Assembly (NCBI RefSeq): GCF_918698155.1 | Contig: NZ_CAKKLX010000010.1 | Location: forward strand, 1-64,000 | Length of the DNA stretch: 64,000 nt | Reading direction: 5' to 3' | DNA from: Roseomonas sp. CECT 9278 | GTDB lineage: Bacteria; Pseudomonadota; Alphaproteobacteria; Acetobacterales; Acetobacteraceae | Shown here: positions 53,347-62,398 of the stretch, piece after piece | How the letters are laid out: each line of letters opens with the position of its first letter | Position numbering within the stretch: the stretch's first letter is position 1 | The notes under the pieces: generated by a model | Database searches by the model: none | Told to the model about the DNA's origin: nothing | The model's input: the letters and a program-made list of their open reading frames with translations, nothing else | Translations under genes and position numbers: made by a program

Positions 53347-54453
53347 ATGAAGATCACCGACATCACGCTGACGCTGTTTGCGTGGAAGGACCTGCCGAAG
53401 GTCAGCTACGGCGCGCATGCCGCCGGCGGCGGCGAGACCAAGATGGGCCTGCTGGCGATCGAGACGGATGAAGGCATCACCGGCCACGCCTTCCTGGGCA
53501 GTGCGACCAACGGCGCGGACAGCGAAGCGGCCTCGCTGATCCGCACCCTGAAGCCGATGATGCTGGGCGAGGATCCGTTTTCGCGCGAGAAGCTGAACCA
53601 GCGCCTCTGGAGCCGCATCCGCCAGACCACCACGCGCGCCATCGGCGCCGTCGACATCGCGCTGTGGGACATCGCCGGCAAGGCGCTCGGCGTGCCGGTC
53701 TGGAAGCTGATCGGCAAGGTGCGCGACGAGATTCCAGCCTATGCCAGCTCCGCCGTGCTGCCCTCCGCCGGCGCCTATGCCGAGGAAGCGCAGCGCATCA
53801 AGCAGGCCGGCTGGGCCGCCTACAAGATCCACCCGCCGCAGCGCCTGCACGACGACATCGCCGCCTGCACGGCGGTGCGCCGCGCCGTCGGCGACGACTA
53901 CCGCGTCATGCTCGATTCCACCTGGGGCTACGACTTCCCGACCGCCTTGCGCGTCGGCCGCGCCATCGAGGAGATGGGCTTCTACTGGTACGAGGACCCG
54001 CTGCACGACCAGGATGTCTACAACTACGTCAAGCTGCGCCAGACGCTGCGCATCCCGATCATGGCGACGGAATATCCGATGACCGGGCTGGAATCCTACC
54101 CGATCTGGCTGATGAACCACGCGACCGACTACCTGCGCGGCGACGTCACGGTGAAGGGCGGGCTGACCACCTGCCTCAAGACCGCGCATCTCGCGCAGGC
54201 CTTCCGCATGAACTACGAGATCCATCATGCCGGCAATTCGCTGAACAACCTGGCGAACCTGCATCTGGCCATGTGCATCCCGAACACCGAGTTCTTCGAG
54301 GTGCTGCTGCCCGAGGCCGCGCAGAAATACGGCCTGCTGGAGGAGATCGAGATCGACGCGCGCGGCATGGTGCGCGCGCCGGACAAGCCGGGCCTGGGCG
54401 CTGCCATCGACTTCGACCTGATTCGCCGCAACGAGATCGCGCTGCTGCGCTGA
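53347..54453 (+). CDS. Enolase-superfamily protein with Lys-x-His motif
   Basis: A 368-residue member. The Lys-x-Lys position reads GWAAYKIHPPQRLHDD near 156, giving Lys-x-His; metal acids are VMLDSTWGYD near 184, FYWYEDPLHDQD near 211 and IMATEYPMTG near 237. Asp appears in YLRGDVTVKGG near 262, His in YEIHHAGNSLNN near 287, and Glu in EFFEVLLPE near 315. The changed base position implies a substrate different from its two neighbours. A GGGGACGGAA ribosome site lies a few bases before the ATG at 53347. It is divergent from the regulator. Confidence 0.88.
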   Translation: MKITDITLTLFAWKDLPKVSYGAHAAGGGETKMGLLAIETDEGITGHAFLGSATNGADSEAASLIRTLKPMMLGEDPFSREKLNQRLWSRIRQTTTRAIGAVDIALWDIAGKALGVPVWKLIGKVRDEIPAYASSAVLPSAGAYAEEAQRIKQAGWAAYKIHPPQRLHDDIAACTAVRRAVGDDYRVMLDSTWGYDFPTALRVGRAIEEMGFYWYEDPLHDQDVYNYVKLRQTLRIPIMATEYPMTGLESYPIWLMNHATDYLRGDVTVKGGLTTCLKTAHLAQAFRMNYEIHHAGNSLNNLANLHLAMCIPNTEFFEVLLPEAAQKYGLLEEIEIDARGMVRAPDKPGLGAAIDFDLIRRNEIALLR

Positions 54454-54456
54454 CCG

Positions 54457-54481
54457 GGCCGGTCCGCGGCGACGACCGGCC
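54457..54481. terminator. Possible hairpin terminator between convergent genes
   Basis: GGCCGGTC at 54457-54464 and GACCGGCC at 54474-54481 pair perfectly around a 9-base loop, starting 3 bases after the enolase-superfamily stop. There is no T-run, so this is only a candidate. The rest of the 225 bp to the RTX stop shows nothing clear. Confidence 0.45.
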
Positions 54482-54678
54482 GGCCTGCGCCGCGACGGGT
54501 CGCTGCCGGCGGCGCGCTCGACACGCGAAGCCGGTGCTGGCCCTGACAGGCGGTGGCGCGATCAAGGACGCGTCCTGCCAGACTCGGCAGGAGAGGCAGG
54601 GGCGCGCATGGCGCTGCGGCTCAGCGCGCCAGGGTGCCCCGCCATGCGTCAGGCCTCACGCGCAGGCGCGCGCCTGCG

Positions 54679-57366
54679 TCACGCCGCGGGCTTCATCAAT
54701 GCACACGCCGTCGCCGCGTCCCTGGCGCCGCGCTCGCGCAGCACAAGCGCCGCGCCGGCGCGGACCGCAAGTCGAAGGCGGATCCGGTCCAGCAGCGCAC
54801 CGTCGAGAATCAAGGGAAAGCGCACTGCAGCGGCGTAGTGGCCGGTGTCGCGATTGCTCTCGAAGTCCCTGAAGAATGCAGTGACGCCGTGATTGTCGAA
54901 CTGTGTCCGGTTGCCGTCGTCGAAGTAGGATTCCGAGATCGCGCCTTCCGAGACCAGCAGCCCGTGCGCCGGAAGCTCGATGTGCCAATACGTCGCGCGC
55001 GCGCACCACAATTCCTGCACGATCGTGCTGCCGTTCACCAGCAGGCGCGCCGGCACCAGGCCGCCATCGAGGAACACCGCGTGCTCGGGCGAAACGCGCA
55101 GGTCGCGGTGCGGGATGCCCTGGGCCAGGGCGCCGGCCATGATCAGGATGGGTGCCACCTTCGACGGGTCGCGGTGGGCCGCGACGTTGATGCGCGAATG
55201 GCCGATCCAGACGATCGGCCGGAGTGGCCCTTTGACATCATGCGCAGTCACCACGAGATCGCCGACGCGCAGGTCTTCCACCGGGACTTCGCCGCGCGCC
55301 GTCATGATGAGGGTGCCGGTCGCGAAGCAGGTCACGGACTCGAAGCCGCCGGCGGAGATGGTTGCCGCACCAGCCCCCGCCTGGTCGTAGATGAAGAGCG
55401 TCTCGCCGGAGCCGCCAAGGACGGTTTCCCAGGGGTCGTCGGCGCCGCCCGTCCAGCCCGACAGGTCCAGGGTGTCGTTGCCGGTGCCCAGGCTGATCGT
55501 GTCGTTGCCATCGCCCGTCGTCCAGATCACGAGGTCATCATCCTCGCCGACGTCGATGACGTCGTTGCCCTGGCCGGCCTCGACCGTATCCCTGCCCGGC
55601 GTCGAGATGATGCTGTCGTCGCCGCTGCCGCCAAGGACGGCGTCATCGCCGTCGCCACCCAGGATGGTGTCGTTGCCGGCGCCGCCGACCAGGCTGTCAT
55701 GGCCCGCGCCGCCCAGGATGCTGTCGGCGGCGCCGCCACCATCGACCGTATCGGCACCCGCGCCGGCGCTGATCGTCTCGGCGGCGCCGGTGCCGGCCAC
55801 GCGGTCGTCGCCGCCGCCGGCCTGCACCCCTTCGAAGCCGCTGACGCTGTCCGCGCCGATCCCCGTCCCGGTCGCCGAGTTGGTCGCGAGGTTGACGACC
55901 ACCGCCGCTGTCTCGCCAGCGTAGTTCAGCACGTCCGTGCCTTCGCCGCCGGTCAGCGTGTCGTTGCCGGCGCCGCCGTTGAGCGTGTCGTTGCCGGCAC
56001 CGCCTGTCAGCACATTGGCGTTGCCGTCGCCGGTCATGCGGTCGTTGCCGGCGCCGCCGGTGACGTTCTCGATCGTCAGCAGGCGATCGGTGCCACCGCC
56101 CAGCCCATCGACGACAGTGCCCGCGACCAGGTTCGCGACGATGGCCTGGGCCGCGCCGTTGGCGCTGTAGTCCGCGACGTCGTTGCCCACGCCGCCGACC
56201 AGCGTGTCGCTGCCCACGCCGCCCACCAGCACGTCATTGCCGACGCCGCCGTCCAGCACATTGCCGTTGCCGTCGCCGGTCAGCGTGTCGTTGCCGCCAC
56301 CGCCCACCAGGTTGTCCACGCCTGTCAGCGAATCCGTGCCGCCCAGCCCGTCGGTGGCCGCGCCGGTCGCGAGGTTGGCGAGGAGGTTGGCGGTGCCCGT
56401 GCTGTAGTCGGCCGTGTCGACGTCGCCGCCGCCGCTCAGCGTGTCGTTGCCGGTGCCGCCGACCAGCGTGTCGGCCCCGTTGCCGCCCACCAGGCTGTCG
56501 TTGCCAGCGCCGCCGGCGAGGCGGTTCGCGCCGCCGTCGCCGGTCAGGCTGTCGTTGCCCGACCCGCTGTTCAGGTTCTCGAAGCCGCTCAGCCTGTCGG
56601 TGCCGGCGCCGGTGACCTGGCCGGTCGTGACGTCGAGGCTGACCGTGATGTTCACGGATTCGGCGGAGTAGTCCGCCAGGTCGTTGCCGGTGCCACCGAG
56701 CAGGACGTCATCGCCCGCGCCGCCGCGCAGCGTGTCATCGCCGCCGATACCGTCGAGCGTGTCGTTGCCGCCGCCGCCATCGATCAGGTTGCGGGCGCCG
56801 TCGCCGGTCAGCAGGTCGCCCTGCGCGCTGCCGAGGATGTTCTCGAACCCGTTGATGTTGGTGAGGCCGGTGCCGCGATAGGTGCCGAGGTCCGCGGTGA
56901 CGCCCGAGCCCGTCCAGAAGCTGTAGTCCAGCGTGTCGGTGCCACCCGAACCTTCGATCCAGGTCGAGATGTTGGACCCGTTGCGGATGATCAGCCGATC
57001 ATCGCCGCTGTCGAGGATGACACTGTAGAAATCATCCACCGGAGACGTAATCACCCCCGCATTATCGAGCACGACATCGATATCGCCCGAAATGAATATG
57101 GCGATGCCGTTGGATTGTATCGTGCCCGTGTTTATCAATGTCAGAGCACCAGAAGTCGGAGCGGTAGCGAAGATCGCCGTGCCTTCCCCACCCTGCGAAA
57201 TTGTCCCGGCATTATTGATAACCGCACCAGTAGGACTGCTGACGCTGATCAGGTCAGAGACGCTGTTGACGCCGATGAAGGCCCCAGCCTCCAGCGTGCC
57301 GGTCTCGGCGCCCGAAAGGTTCTGCTGCCCGCCTTGCTCGCCGGCGAGGATCGTGAAGCTCGTCAT
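54679..57366 (-). CDS. RTX-repeat protein with C-terminal Hint domain
   Basis: An 895-residue secreted-type protein. Residues 1-130 are a non-repeat N-terminal part (NNAGTISQGG, VVLDNAGVITS) like an adhesin beta-strand motif. From about 150 to 650 many GGxGxDxLxG nonapeptides bind Ca2+ (for example GGAGDDVLLGGTGND). The Hint module begins at Cys680 (ESVTCFATGTLIMTARGE) with DLRVGDLVVTAHD and RVSPEHAVFLDG following, and a further C-terminal region to 895. Hint domains of this kind can self-cleave or couple cargo. No type I secretion genes are next to it. It is transcribed convergently to the enolase gene, and its 5' end is lower in GC than the rest. Confidence 0.92.
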   Translation of the reverse strand: MTSFTILAGEQGGQQNLSGAETGTLEAGAFIGVNSVSDLISVSSPTGAVINNAGTISQGGEGTAIFATAPTSGALTLINTGTIQSNGIAIFISGDIDVVLDNAGVITSPVDDFYSVILDSGDDRLIIRNGSNISTWIEGSGGTDTLDYSFWTGSGVTADLGTYRGTGLTNINGFENILGSAQGDLLTGDGARNLIDGGGGNDTLDGIGGDDTLRGGAGDDVLLGGTGNDLADYSAESVNITVSLDVTTGQVTGAGTDRLSGFENLNSGSGNDSLTGDGGANRLAGGAGNDSLVGGNGADTLVGGTGNDTLSGGGDVDTADYSTGTANLLANLATGAATDGLGGTDSLTGVDNLVGGGGNDTLTGDGNGNVLDGGVGNDVLVGGVGSDTLVGGVGNDVADYSANGAAQAIVANLVAGTVVDGLGGGTDRLLTIENVTGGAGNDRMTGDGNANVLTGGAGNDTLNGGAGNDTLTGGEGTDVLNYAGETAAVVVNLATNSATGTGIGADSVSGFEGVQAGGGDDRVAGTGAAETISAGAGADTVDGGGAADSILGGAGHDSLVGGAGNDTILGGDGDDAVLGGSGDDSIISTPGRDTVEAGQGNDVIDVGEDDDLVIWTTGDGNDTISLGTGNDTLDLSGWTGGADDPWETVLGGSGETLFIYDQAGAGAATISAGGFESVTCFATGTLIMTARGEVPVEDLRVGDLVVTAHDVKGPLRPIVWIGHSRINVAAHRDPSKVAPILIMAGALAQGIPHRDLRVSPEHAVFLDGGLVPARLLVNGSTIVQELWCARATYWHIELPAHGLLVSEGAISESYFDDGNRTQFDNHGVTAFFRDFESNRDTGHYAAAVRFPLILDGALLDRIRLRLAVRAGAALVLRERGARDAATACALMKPAA

Positions 57367-58047
57367 GTCAGGGAGTGCCCTTGCTGGTCTGAATGGCGCG
57401 GGGAGCGGCAGAGTTATTGAACGAGCTTCGCGTATCGGACGCCTTCGTCCTCGACACCTTCGAATGGCAGACCGGCGACGGCGGCGCCCGCTGGCACCGC
57501 CGGACGACGCACCGTGTGGGTGAAACCGCTGAGCCTGCGGGCGTCCCTTGCAGGTTCATGCCCGTTGCGGATAGCGCGGCGGGAGGATCATCGCGGCCAC
57601 CATGAAAGGTGACCTCGATGCCGACGACGCTGGGCGTATTCCGAAGGTGGGCCTGTTCCACGAACGCGTTGACGGGCTGTCCGGTCGATCAGCTCCGTCG
57701 TCGGGAACTGGCGCCGTCATCCAAATGGGTGGCGCCCACGCCCTCCGGCACTGACGAATGCCCGCACCCAAGGCGGTGCGTCGGACCCGGCCCGGCTCAC
57801 CGGGGCAGGACGCGGCAACGTCGGGATGACTTGGGCATCAGGTCTGCCCAAGGTTGCTCCACATGTTCGAATAGCTTCGGACGCCGCCAAACGCTTCAGG
57901 TCCCATGCCCGCGTCGCCGCGGACAGGACTGCTGCCCCCGCTCGCAGAGCAGAGCAGCTTCAGCATGCATAAACAATACGGCATGGCTCAAGCCGGGCGC
58001 GTTCCGCAGCGCGCGTCAAGAGCGACGCCATGCCTGAGGTGTCTGCG
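57367..58047. other. Gene-poor region upstream of RTX gene
   Basis: About 680 bp with short, poorly coding frames; GC is lower and codon composition differs from neighbours. I call no gene. The RTX promoter should be near 57370-57500 on the minus strand, but no boxes are evident. Confidence 0.5.
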
Positions 58048-58122
58048 TGGCTGGGGCGCCAGGATTCGAACCTGGGAATGGCGGTACCAAAAACCGCTGC
58101 CTTACCGCTTGGCGACGCCCCA
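58048..58122 (-). tRNA. tRNA-Gln (anticodon TTG)
   Basis: Read on the minus strand, the acceptor stem TGGGGCG (58122-58116) pairs with CGCCCCA before the discriminator G at 58051. The D arm is GCCAAGCGGTAAGGC, and the anticodon stem GCGGT/ACCGC encloses TTTTGGT, giving TTG. The T arm is CCCAGGTTCGAATCCTGG. CCA is encoded at 58050-58048. Total length is 75 bases. Confidence 0.97.
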
Positions 58123-58534
58123 TTAAGCCAAGGTATCGTCCGGCCTTCCCGCCTCCACCTCGCCCGCCCTCGGCAGGTCCGGCTGGCGGGCGACGCGCCA
58201 GATCGAAAAGCGACCGTCAACCCTGCTGCCGCCCGGCCGCGTGGCGCCGGGCGACCGCCTTATCCTAAACGCGCGCCGCGCGCGCAAGCCGCTTTGCCGC
58301 CGGCGCTCGGACATTGGGTCGGCTGTCGCGCAGTGCAGGACTATCCGCCGCCGCCCGACGACGTCTGGCGCAGCCGGGCGTCCCTGCCGATCGCGCAGCC
58401 GCGACGTCGCCGCAGCGCGGCCGGCATGCCGCCCACCGCAGCGTCCCGAGGTGCCGGGACGGCCCCGCATGATGGCCGCGACGCGACGAACCGCCCCGCG
58501 CGGCCATCCGCTGGTGCATGGCGCGCCCCATCCG

Positions 58535-59401
58535 TCACACGCGCTGCGCGTGCAGCCCGCCGCCCCATCGCCACCATTCCCCTGGCAGCCTTCCCGCGGC
58601 CTGCCGTGCGGCGGCCGGGTCCGCGAAGATCGCGAAGCAGGTCGCGCCGGATCCGCTCATGCGCGCCAGCAGGCATCCCGGCAGCCCGCGCAGCGCGGCC
58701 AGCACCTCGGCGATCGGCGGGCACAGCGCGATCGCCGGCGGCTGCAGGTCGTTGCCCGTGGCGGCCAGGTCGCGCGCCATCGCGGCGGCGTCGTCCCATG
58801 CCGCGGGCAGCACCGCGGGGGCGGAAAATCGCGCCGCGCGCGCGCGGAACACCGCTGGCGTCGCCAGGGCCACCCGCGGATTCGCGAGCAGGATGCCGAA
58901 GGCCGGCAGGCGCGGCGCCGGTCCCAGCACCTCGCCAATGCCCGCCATCCGGCAGCTGCGCGATCCCACGCAGCAGGGCATGTCCGCCCCCAGCGGCAGC
59001 GCGACCGCGGCCAGGCGCGCCTCGCTCCAGCCCAGGCCCCACAGCGCATTCAGCGCACGCAGCGCCGCCGCGGCATCCGCGCTTCCGCCGCCGATGCCCG
59101 ACGCCACGGGCAGCGCCTTGTCCAGCACCAGCGCCGCCGCCGGCGCGATCCCCGCCGCCGCCGCCAGCGCGCGCGCCGCGCGCAGCACCAGGTTGTCCGG
59201 CTCCGCCGCGAGACCGGCGGCCTCGGCGCCGGCCACCGTCAAGTGCAGGCCGGCCGACGGCGCCGCCTCCAGCCAATCAGCCGCGCCGGCGAAGACCACC
59301 AGGCTGTCGAGCAGATGATACCCATCCGCGCGCCGCCCCGTGACATGCAGGAACAGGTTGACCTTGGCCGGCGCGGGCTCCCGCAGGGCCGCCGCGCTCA
59401 G
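58535..59401 (-). CDS. ispE: 4-diphosphocytidyl-2-C-methyl-D-erythritol kinase
   Basis: A 288-residue GHMP kinase of the non-mevalonate isoprenoid pathway. PAPAKVNLFLHVTGRRADGY begins near residue 8, the ATP motif PVASGIGGGSADAAAALRAL is near 86 and the GHMP motif 3 segment LLARMSGSGATCFAIF near 236. No ATG, GTG or TTG exists before the conserved start; CTG at 59401 gives the expected N-terminus (M)SAAALREPAPAKVN and overlaps the upstream stop as CTGA. Translation is presumably coupled to the TPR lipoprotein. A sequencing error is the alternative. Confidence 0.92.
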   Translation of the reverse strand: MSAAALREPAPAKVNLFLHVTGRRADGYHLLDSLVVFAGAADWLEAAPSAGLHLTVAGAEAAGLAAEPDNLVLRAARALAAAAGIAPAAALVLDKALPVASGIGGGSADAAAALRALNALWGLGWSEARLAAVALPLGADMPCCVGSRSCRMAGIGEVLGPAPRLPAFGILLANPRVALATPAVFRARAARFSAPAVLPAAWDDAAAMARDLAATGNDLQPPAIALCPPIAEVLAALRGLPGCLLARMSGSGATCFAIFADPAAARQAAGRLPGEWWRWGGGLHAQRV

Positions 59402-61098
59402 CGCCGGTTCTCCGCCACCGGATTGGCCGGAAGGCCGTGGCGGATCTTGGCCTCGATCTTCGGACCCTCGTCGCCCTCGGGGCCGAGCGCCAGCGCGCGC
59501 CGCCACTGGAACTGCGCCTCGCGCTGGCGGCCCGCGGTCCAATAGGCGTCGCCCAGGTGGTCGTTGATCACGCTGTTGCGGGGCTCGAGCTCGACGGCGC
59601 GTTCCAGCCAGCGGACCGCCCCGGGCATGTCGCCGAGCTTGTACAGCGCCCAGCCCAGGCTGTCGGCGATATTGCCGTCCTGCGGGCGGAGCGCCACGGC
59701 GCGCTCCAGCATGCGGCGGGCCTCGGCCAGGTTCTCGCCGCGCTCCACCCAGGTGTAGCCGAGGTAATTCAGCACATAGGGCTGCTCGGGGCTGAGCTCG
59801 AGCGCGCGGCGGAAATCCGCCTCGGCCAGCGGCCAGTTGCCGCTGCGCTCGCGGGCGATGCCGCGCGCGTAGAACAACGGCCAATGCCCGGAGACCGGCG
59901 CCGGCACGCGCAGGATGGCATCGTCATAGGCCGCCGCCGCCTCGGCCCAGCGTTGCCGGCTGCGCAGCATGTCGCCCAGCCGGGCCTGCGACTGCGACGC
60001 TGTCGGATACGCGGCGGCGACGCGACGGAATTCGGCGATCGCCTCCTCCGGCCGATCGAGCCGGTCGAGCAGCGATGCCCGGCGCAAGCCCGCCAGGCCG
60101 GCCAGCGGATCATCCGCCGGCACCTGGTCCAGCTGCGCCAGCGCGGCGGCGTACTGCGATTCATCGGACAGCGCATCGGCCGCCAGCAACAGGGCCGGCG
60201 AGAAGCCCGGCCGCAGCCGCTGCGCCAGGCGCGTCAGCGCCAGCGAGAACTCGGCCGCGCCCTGCCCGCGCAGCGCCCCGGCCAGGGCCAGGTGCGCCTC
60301 CGCCATGCCTTCGACCGCCGAGGTCACCGGCCGCGTGGCAATCAGCTGGCGCATCGCCTGTTCGCCGGTGGCCAGGGCCAGGTCGTCCTGGCCGCGGGCC
60401 AATGTCTCCAGCAGCCGCTCGGCTTCGGATTCCCGGCCGCCGCGCGCCAGGATGCCGGCCGAGATCTGCACCAGGCGCAGCGTCGGGGGGCTGTTGTCGC
60501 CGATGGCGATGCGCACGAAGCGTTCGGCTTCCCGCGCGCGGCCCGCGAGGTCGCAGATCAGCGCGGCATGCAGCGCGTACAGCGTGCGTAGCCGGCCGGA
60601 TTCCGACAGCGGCCGCAGCAAGGCCACCGCGGCATCGGTCTGGCCCTTGCCGTGCAGCGTCCAGGCCAGCAGCAGCGGCTGCAGCAGTTGCGCCGCCCCC
60701 TGGCGCGGCAGGGATCGGATGCGCGCCTCGGCACGGTCCCAACGGCCCGCCTGCGCCTCGGTGCCGGCGATCAGCATGGCGGCCAGCGGGTTGTCCGGCA
60801 GGCGGCGCGCCAGGCGAACGGCCTCGGGTCGCGCATCCAGCAGCGTGGCGACGAAGGCGCGCTGGATCACCTCGGGCTGGTCGGGATCGGCGCGCAGCGC
60901 GGCCAGCAGCGCATCGGCCGCGACCCGCGTGTCGGATTCGGATGTCGCGAAGCGCCCCGCCAGGTAGGCGCCGAAGGCGTTGCTCGGCGATGGCGTGAAG
61001 GTGGCTTCCCCGGCCCGGCCGCTCTCGGCCGCCGCGCAGGCGGACAGCAGGGTGGCAGCCAGCAGCAGGGCGCGCGATGACGGCAAGGTCAGCTTCAT
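59398..61098 (-). CDS. TPR-repeat lipoprotein
   Basis: A 566-residue protein. The signal LLLAATLLSACAAAESGR has a lipobox Cys near residue 21, placing it at a membrane from the periplasm. At least eight TPR-like helix pairs follow, the clearest being ALELSPEQPYVLNYLGYTWVERGENLAEARRML-type units near 440-510. The C-terminus ends VAENRR and its stop overlaps ispE's CTG. Such proteins scaffold envelope assemblies, but no partner is visible. The ATG at 61098 follows a CTAGAGC element by 10 bases. Confidence 0.86.
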   Translation of the reverse strand: MKLTLPSSRALLLAATLLSACAAAESGRAGEATFTPSPSNAFGAYLAGRFATSESDTRVAADALLAALRADPDQPEVIQRAFVATLLDARPEAVRLARRLPDNPLAAMLIAGTEAQAGRWDRAEARIRSLPRQGAAQLLQPLLLAWTLHGKGQTDAAVALLRPLSESGRLRTLYALHAALICDLAGRAREAERFVRIAIGDNSPPTLRLVQISAGILARGGRESEAERLLETLARGQDDLALATGEQAMRQLIATRPVTSAVEGMAEAHLALAGALRGQGAAEFSLALTRLAQRLRPGFSPALLLAADALSDESQYAAALAQLDQVPADDPLAGLAGLRRASLLDRLDRPEEAIAEFRRVAAAYPTASQSQARLGDMLRSRQRWAEAAAAYDDAILRVPAPVSGHWPLFYARGIARERSGNWPLAEADFRRALELSPEQPYVLNYLGYTWVERGENLAEARRMLERAVALRPQDGNIADSLGWALYKLGDMPGAVRWLERAVELEPRNSVINDHLGDAYWTAGRQREAQFQWRRALALGPEGDEGPKIEAKIRHGLPANPVAENRR

Positions 61099-61107
61099 GC
61101 CAACATC

Positions 61108-61144
61108 CTAGAGCAGCGCCCCGTCCGATGGAACCGCGAGCGGC
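61108..61144. repeat. CTAGAGC element copy upstream of TPR lipoprotein
   Basis: CTAGAGCAGCGCCCCGTCCG then ATGGAACCGCGAGCGGC, sharing the CTAGAGCAG start and GATGGAA core with the copies at 38014 and 44161. It begins 10 bases from the TPR-lipoprotein start codon. Confidence 0.55.
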
Positions 61145-61273
61145 TCTCCCGCACGGCCCTGTGCGGCCCGGCTGCGATACTGTCCGGGGCAGGCAATCCG
61201 ACCGGATGACTGCATCCGGGCTGAGCTTGGCCGCCATGCTGCGCGCCAGGGCTGATCGCCCTGGCGCGCGGTG

Positions 61274-62251
61274 CTATTCGATGGTGATGCCGGCGGCGCG
61301 GATCACCGCGCCGAGCTCCACCACCTCGCGACGCGCCAGCGCGTCCAGCTCCGCCAGGCTGAGCGCGGCGGTCGAGGCCCCGCCCTGTTCGGCGCGCTGG
61401 CGGATCGCGGGCGTCACGGCCAGGGCGCGCATCGCGGCGTTGATCCGTTCCTGGACCGGCGCCGGCGTGGCGGCGGGCGCGGCATAAGCGAACCACGCAT
61501 CGAGGGTGAAGCCGGGCAGCCCGGCCTCCGCCGTGGTCGGCACATCGGGCAGGCCGGGGGCGCGGCGCGCGCTCGCCATCGCCAGGGCCTTCACGCGCCC
61601 GGCCTGGATCAGCGCGATGGCGGAGGACGGGGTGGTGATGAACATCTCGACCCGCCCGCCCGCGACATCCTGCAGGGCCGGTGCGGCGCCGCGATAGGGC
61701 ACGTGGACCATCTCGGCGCCGATCGCGCGGGCGAACAGCACGCCGCCGATGTGCTGGATCGATCCGTTGCCGGAGGATGCGTAGTTCAACCGGCCGGGAT
61801 TGGCGCGGGCATGGGCGATGAACTCGGCCAGCGTGGTCGCCGGCAGGTTCGGCGCCACCAGGATGACGTGCGGCGCCGTGGTCGCCATGCCGACCAGCGA
61901 CAGGTCGCGGATCGGGTCCCAGGGAAGGTTCTGCATCATCGCCGGATTGCCGGCGTGGTAGCCGTTGTACTGCAGCAGCAGCGTGTGGCCGTCCGGCGCG
62001 GCGCGCGCCACCGCGCTGATGGCGATGTTGCCATTGGCGCCGGGGCGGTTCTCGATCACCACCGGCTGGCCGAGCGCCGCCGTCAGCCCTTCCTGGAACA
62101 GGCGCGCCGCGAAATCCGAACCGCCGCCGGGCGGATTGGGCACGATCACGGTGATCGGGCGCGACGGGAAGCCGGCCTGCGCGCGCAGCTGCGCGGGTGT
62201 GGCCAGGGCGGCGCCGGCGCCGAGCGCGGCGCGGCGGGTGAGGCGGGGCAT
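61274..62251 (-). CDS. Second Bug-family receptor
   Basis: A 325-residue protein with a signal peptide whose start MPRLTRRAALGAGAALATPA has a twin-arginine look, and both Bug signatures: ITVIVPNPPGGGSDFAARLF near 34 and VVIENRPGANGNIAISAVARAAPDGHTLLL near 62. The permease genes are absent here too. It is divergent from the aldehyde dehydrogenase over 147 bp and may supply its substrate, a dicarboxylate or semialdehyde, but that is inference. Confidence 0.93.
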   Translation of the reverse strand: MPRLTRRAALGAGAALATPAQLRAQAGFPSRPITVIVPNPPGGGSDFAARLFQEGLTAALGQPVVIENRPGANGNIAISAVARAAPDGHTLLLQYNGYHAGNPAMMQNLPWDPIRDLSLVGMATTAPHVILVAPNLPATTLAEFIAHARANPGRLNYASSGNGSIQHIGGVLFARAIGAEMVHVPYRGAAPALQDVAGGRVEMFITTPSSAIALIQAGRVKALAMASARRAPGLPDVPTTAEAGLPGFTLDAWFAYAAPAATPAPVQERINAAMRALAVTPAIRQRAEQGGASTAALSLAELDALARREVVELGAVIRAAGITIE

Positions 62252-62398
62252 GGCGGGTCCTCCGGTGCGGCGCCTCTGCGGGCGCGCTGATGCCGCAGGA
62301 TCGGGCAGCCCTGCGCCGGGGGCAAGCCGTCGCGACTGGCCGCGCGGCGGTCGCGCGGCTAGGGTGCGCGCCAAATCCCACCGCGGAGGAATGCGCCG

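Noticed and set aside
54553-57420. 955-codon forward frame opposite the RTX gene
   Set aside because: It mirrors the RTX codon pattern (repeat Val/Ala/Gly strings) and lacks recognisable domains.
57609-58037. 142-codon frame upstream of the tRNA
   Set aside because: Cys/Arg/Ser-rich, no similarity recognised, and it lies in a region with non-coding composition.
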